Origin: Nitrospira sp. UBA6909
GTDB lineage: Bacteria > Nitrospirota > Nitrospiria > Nitrospirales > Nitrospiraceae
Reading direction: 5' to 3'
Length of the DNA: 13,857 nt
Assembly: GCA_002451055.1 (NCBI GenBank)
Contig: DKBD01000081.1
Location: 1,692-15,548 of the forward strand
Within the stretch, counting starts at the first letter, position 1. Every line of letters begins with the position of its first letter. The notes under the pieces are model-generated. The model was not told the origin of the DNA. It searched no databases and saw only the letters and a program-made list of their open reading frames with translations. The position numbers and the translations under genes are program-made. Below, piece after piece: positions 13,185 through 13,857 of the stretch.

Positions 13185-13613
13185 GTGGCTGAACCGCAGC
13201 AGGAGAGTCTCGATAAAATCGCGAAGTTCGTGAAAGGTTTCGCTGAGAAGAGCGGCACCGCCATGCACCCCAATCCAGCCGTCACCGAAGCGGTGGTCAA
13301 GGGCCTGGCGATGCACGTGGAGGAACTCGGCAAACCCTTGTGCCCCTGCAACTTCTACAAAGACAAACAAGCCGAAGCCAAGCTGCGACGCTGGATGTGC
13401 GCCTGCGATGAGATGCAGATGTACAAGTATTGTCACTGCCTCCTCTTTGTTCGTGAAGATGGGATGCCGATCACGGAATACTTGCCGGAAGGCCACGAAG
13501 GTCGTGAGGTCTATGGTGTCGTCACGGATCCGACACCGGATAAAGGTCGTGCCCTCAAACACAAAGCGACCGATCCGGCCTCTACACCCAACGAGCCATT
13601 GCCAACTTCGTAG
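13185..13613 (+). CDS. Ferredoxin:thioredoxin reductase catalytic (beta) chain
   Basis: The 142-aa product carries the complete FTR catalytic signature with exact spacing: CPC (Cys53, Cys55), 16 residues, CAC (Cys72, Cys74), 8 residues, CHC (Cys83, Cys85). By analogy with the plant enzyme, Cys53, 72, 74 and 83 hold the [4Fe-4S] cluster, and Cys55-Cys85 form the redox-active disulfide that reduces thioredoxin with electrons from ferredoxin. The middle motif is CAC instead of CPC, a tolerated change outside the ligands. No variable (alpha) chain gene is seen, as in many non-photosynthetic prokaryotes. The N-terminal helix region and a flexible, Pro/Thr-rich tail (residues ~125-142) flank the core. 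The GTG start is supported by AGGAG 7 nt upstream. The gene is divergent from norD-like and 5 nt upstream of the next gene, a likely cotranscribed pair. Confidence 0.93.
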   Translation: MAEPQQESLDKIAKFVKGFAEKSGTAMHPNPAVTEAVVKGLAMHVEELGKPLCPCNFYKDKQAEAKLRRWMCACDEMQMYKYCHCLLFVREDGMPITEYLPEGHEGREVYGVVTDPTPDKGRALKHKATDPASTPNEPLPTS

Positions 13614-13618
13614 CTGCT

Positions 13619-13857
13619 ATGGGAAGCCACTATCGATTCCTGTATGGGTTCGCCTTCTGTCTCGCTGCCCTCGTGCTGTGGTGTCCACAAGGGGGGGCCG
13701 CCGAGCCTGAATCGCCGGACCCACCGGCCTTCAAAGAGAAAGAGCTGCTCGCATACAAAGGGAAAGGCCGCGGCACACTGAGCGGACAGGCCTTCCTCGG
13801 TTCCGCCTCGGGGAAAGCCATCACGCAGGCTGGCGTGCCGGTCCATCTGATTCCCGT
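13619..13857 (+). CDS. Secreted protein of unknown function (3' truncated)
   Basis: Only the first 79 codons are in the window. The product starts with a signal peptide: a short basic n-region (HYR), a hydrophobic core (FLYGFAFCLAALVLW) and a likely signal-peptidase-I site after GGAA (residues ~25-28). The mature part is rich in Pro and Glu, then Gly/Ala, with the phrase GTLSGQAFLGSASGKAITQ and AGVPVHLIP. This suggests the start of a carboxypeptidase-regulatory-like or similar beta-sandwich domain found in exported proteins; that identification is tentative. ATG 13619 begins 5 nt after the FTR stop and has no clear ribosome site, so translation may be coupled to FTR. It runs off the right edge with its frame open. 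Confidence 0.65.
   Translation, partial: MGSHYRFLYGFAFCLAALVLWCPQGGAAEPESPDPPAFKEKELLAYKGKGRGTLSGQAFLGSASGKAITQAGVPVHLIP

Noticed and set aside
13619..13710. Lipoprotein signal peptide in the last gene
   Set aside because: The residues before Cys22 (LVLWC) do not fit the lipobox; a signal peptidase I site after GGAA fits better.
1..13857. CRISPR arrays, tRNA/rRNA genes, insertion sequences or phage remnants
   Set aside because: I found no spaced direct repeats, cloverleaf-type sequences, transposase motifs or integrase motifs anywhere in the window.

Overview
The window is a gene-dense, GC-rich bacterial chromosome segment. Its largest non-coding gap is about 220 bp (7650-7869), so no stretch over 300 bases lacks a gene. 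The gene set fits a chemolithoautotrophic, Nitrospira-like bacterium (Nitrospirota): an orphan NuoF-type flavoprotein with a [2Fe-2S] ferredoxin, a catalytic ferredoxin:thioredoxin reductase subunit in a gene set with nothing photosynthetic, a stand-alone urate-oxidase-N-type membrane protein, and a large NorD/CbbO-like VWA protein. The taxonomic call is inference from gene content and protein style. I saw no rRNA, tRNA, IS element, phage gene or CRISPR array.

Layout from left to right. A 5'-truncated YheS-like ABC-F ATPase (+) converges on a PilZ-domain gene (-), and their stop codons share the bases CTAG. The PilZ gene lies downstream of rarA (-) but has its own promoter-like sequence, placed so that its mRNA could be leaderless. 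Divergent from rarA is an alpha/beta hydrolase (+). It converges on a two-gene pterin operon (-): a PTPS/QueD-family enzyme followed, with an 8-nt overlap, by GTP cyclohydrolase I (folE, GTG start). A good intrinsic terminator separates this operon from an A-type Fe-S carrier gene (-), which has its own promoter. Upstream lies a nuoF-like/ferredoxin pair (-) with a strong promoter. Next come a stand-alone membrane protein, malate dehydrogenase, an unrecognised 139-aa protein and a 1012-aa NorD/CbbO-like protein, all on the minus strand. The last three probably form one operon read norD-like, hypothetical, mdh. A compact intergenic region with two opposed, overlapping promoter-like sequences separates norD-like from a plus-strand FTR catalytic-chain gene, which is followed 5 nt later by the start of a secreted protein that runs off the window.

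The common theme is ferredoxin and Fe-S redox chemistry: NuoF-like flavoprotein, [2Fe-2S] ferredoxin, Fe-S carrier, and ferredoxin-to-thioredoxin relay. Malate dehydrogenase would serve the (probably reductive) TCA cycle. The most unusual items are (i) the NorD-like protein, with about seven N-terminal helical repeats plus an HEAGH motif and a VWA MIDAS, no adjacent MoxR ATPase and an unknown partner gene; (ii) the NuoF-like enzyme without NuoE/NuoG but with its own ferredoxin and an altered flavin-site motif; (iii) the animal-type CX5HGH pterin synthase next to folE; and (iv) the possibly leaderless PilZ mRNA.
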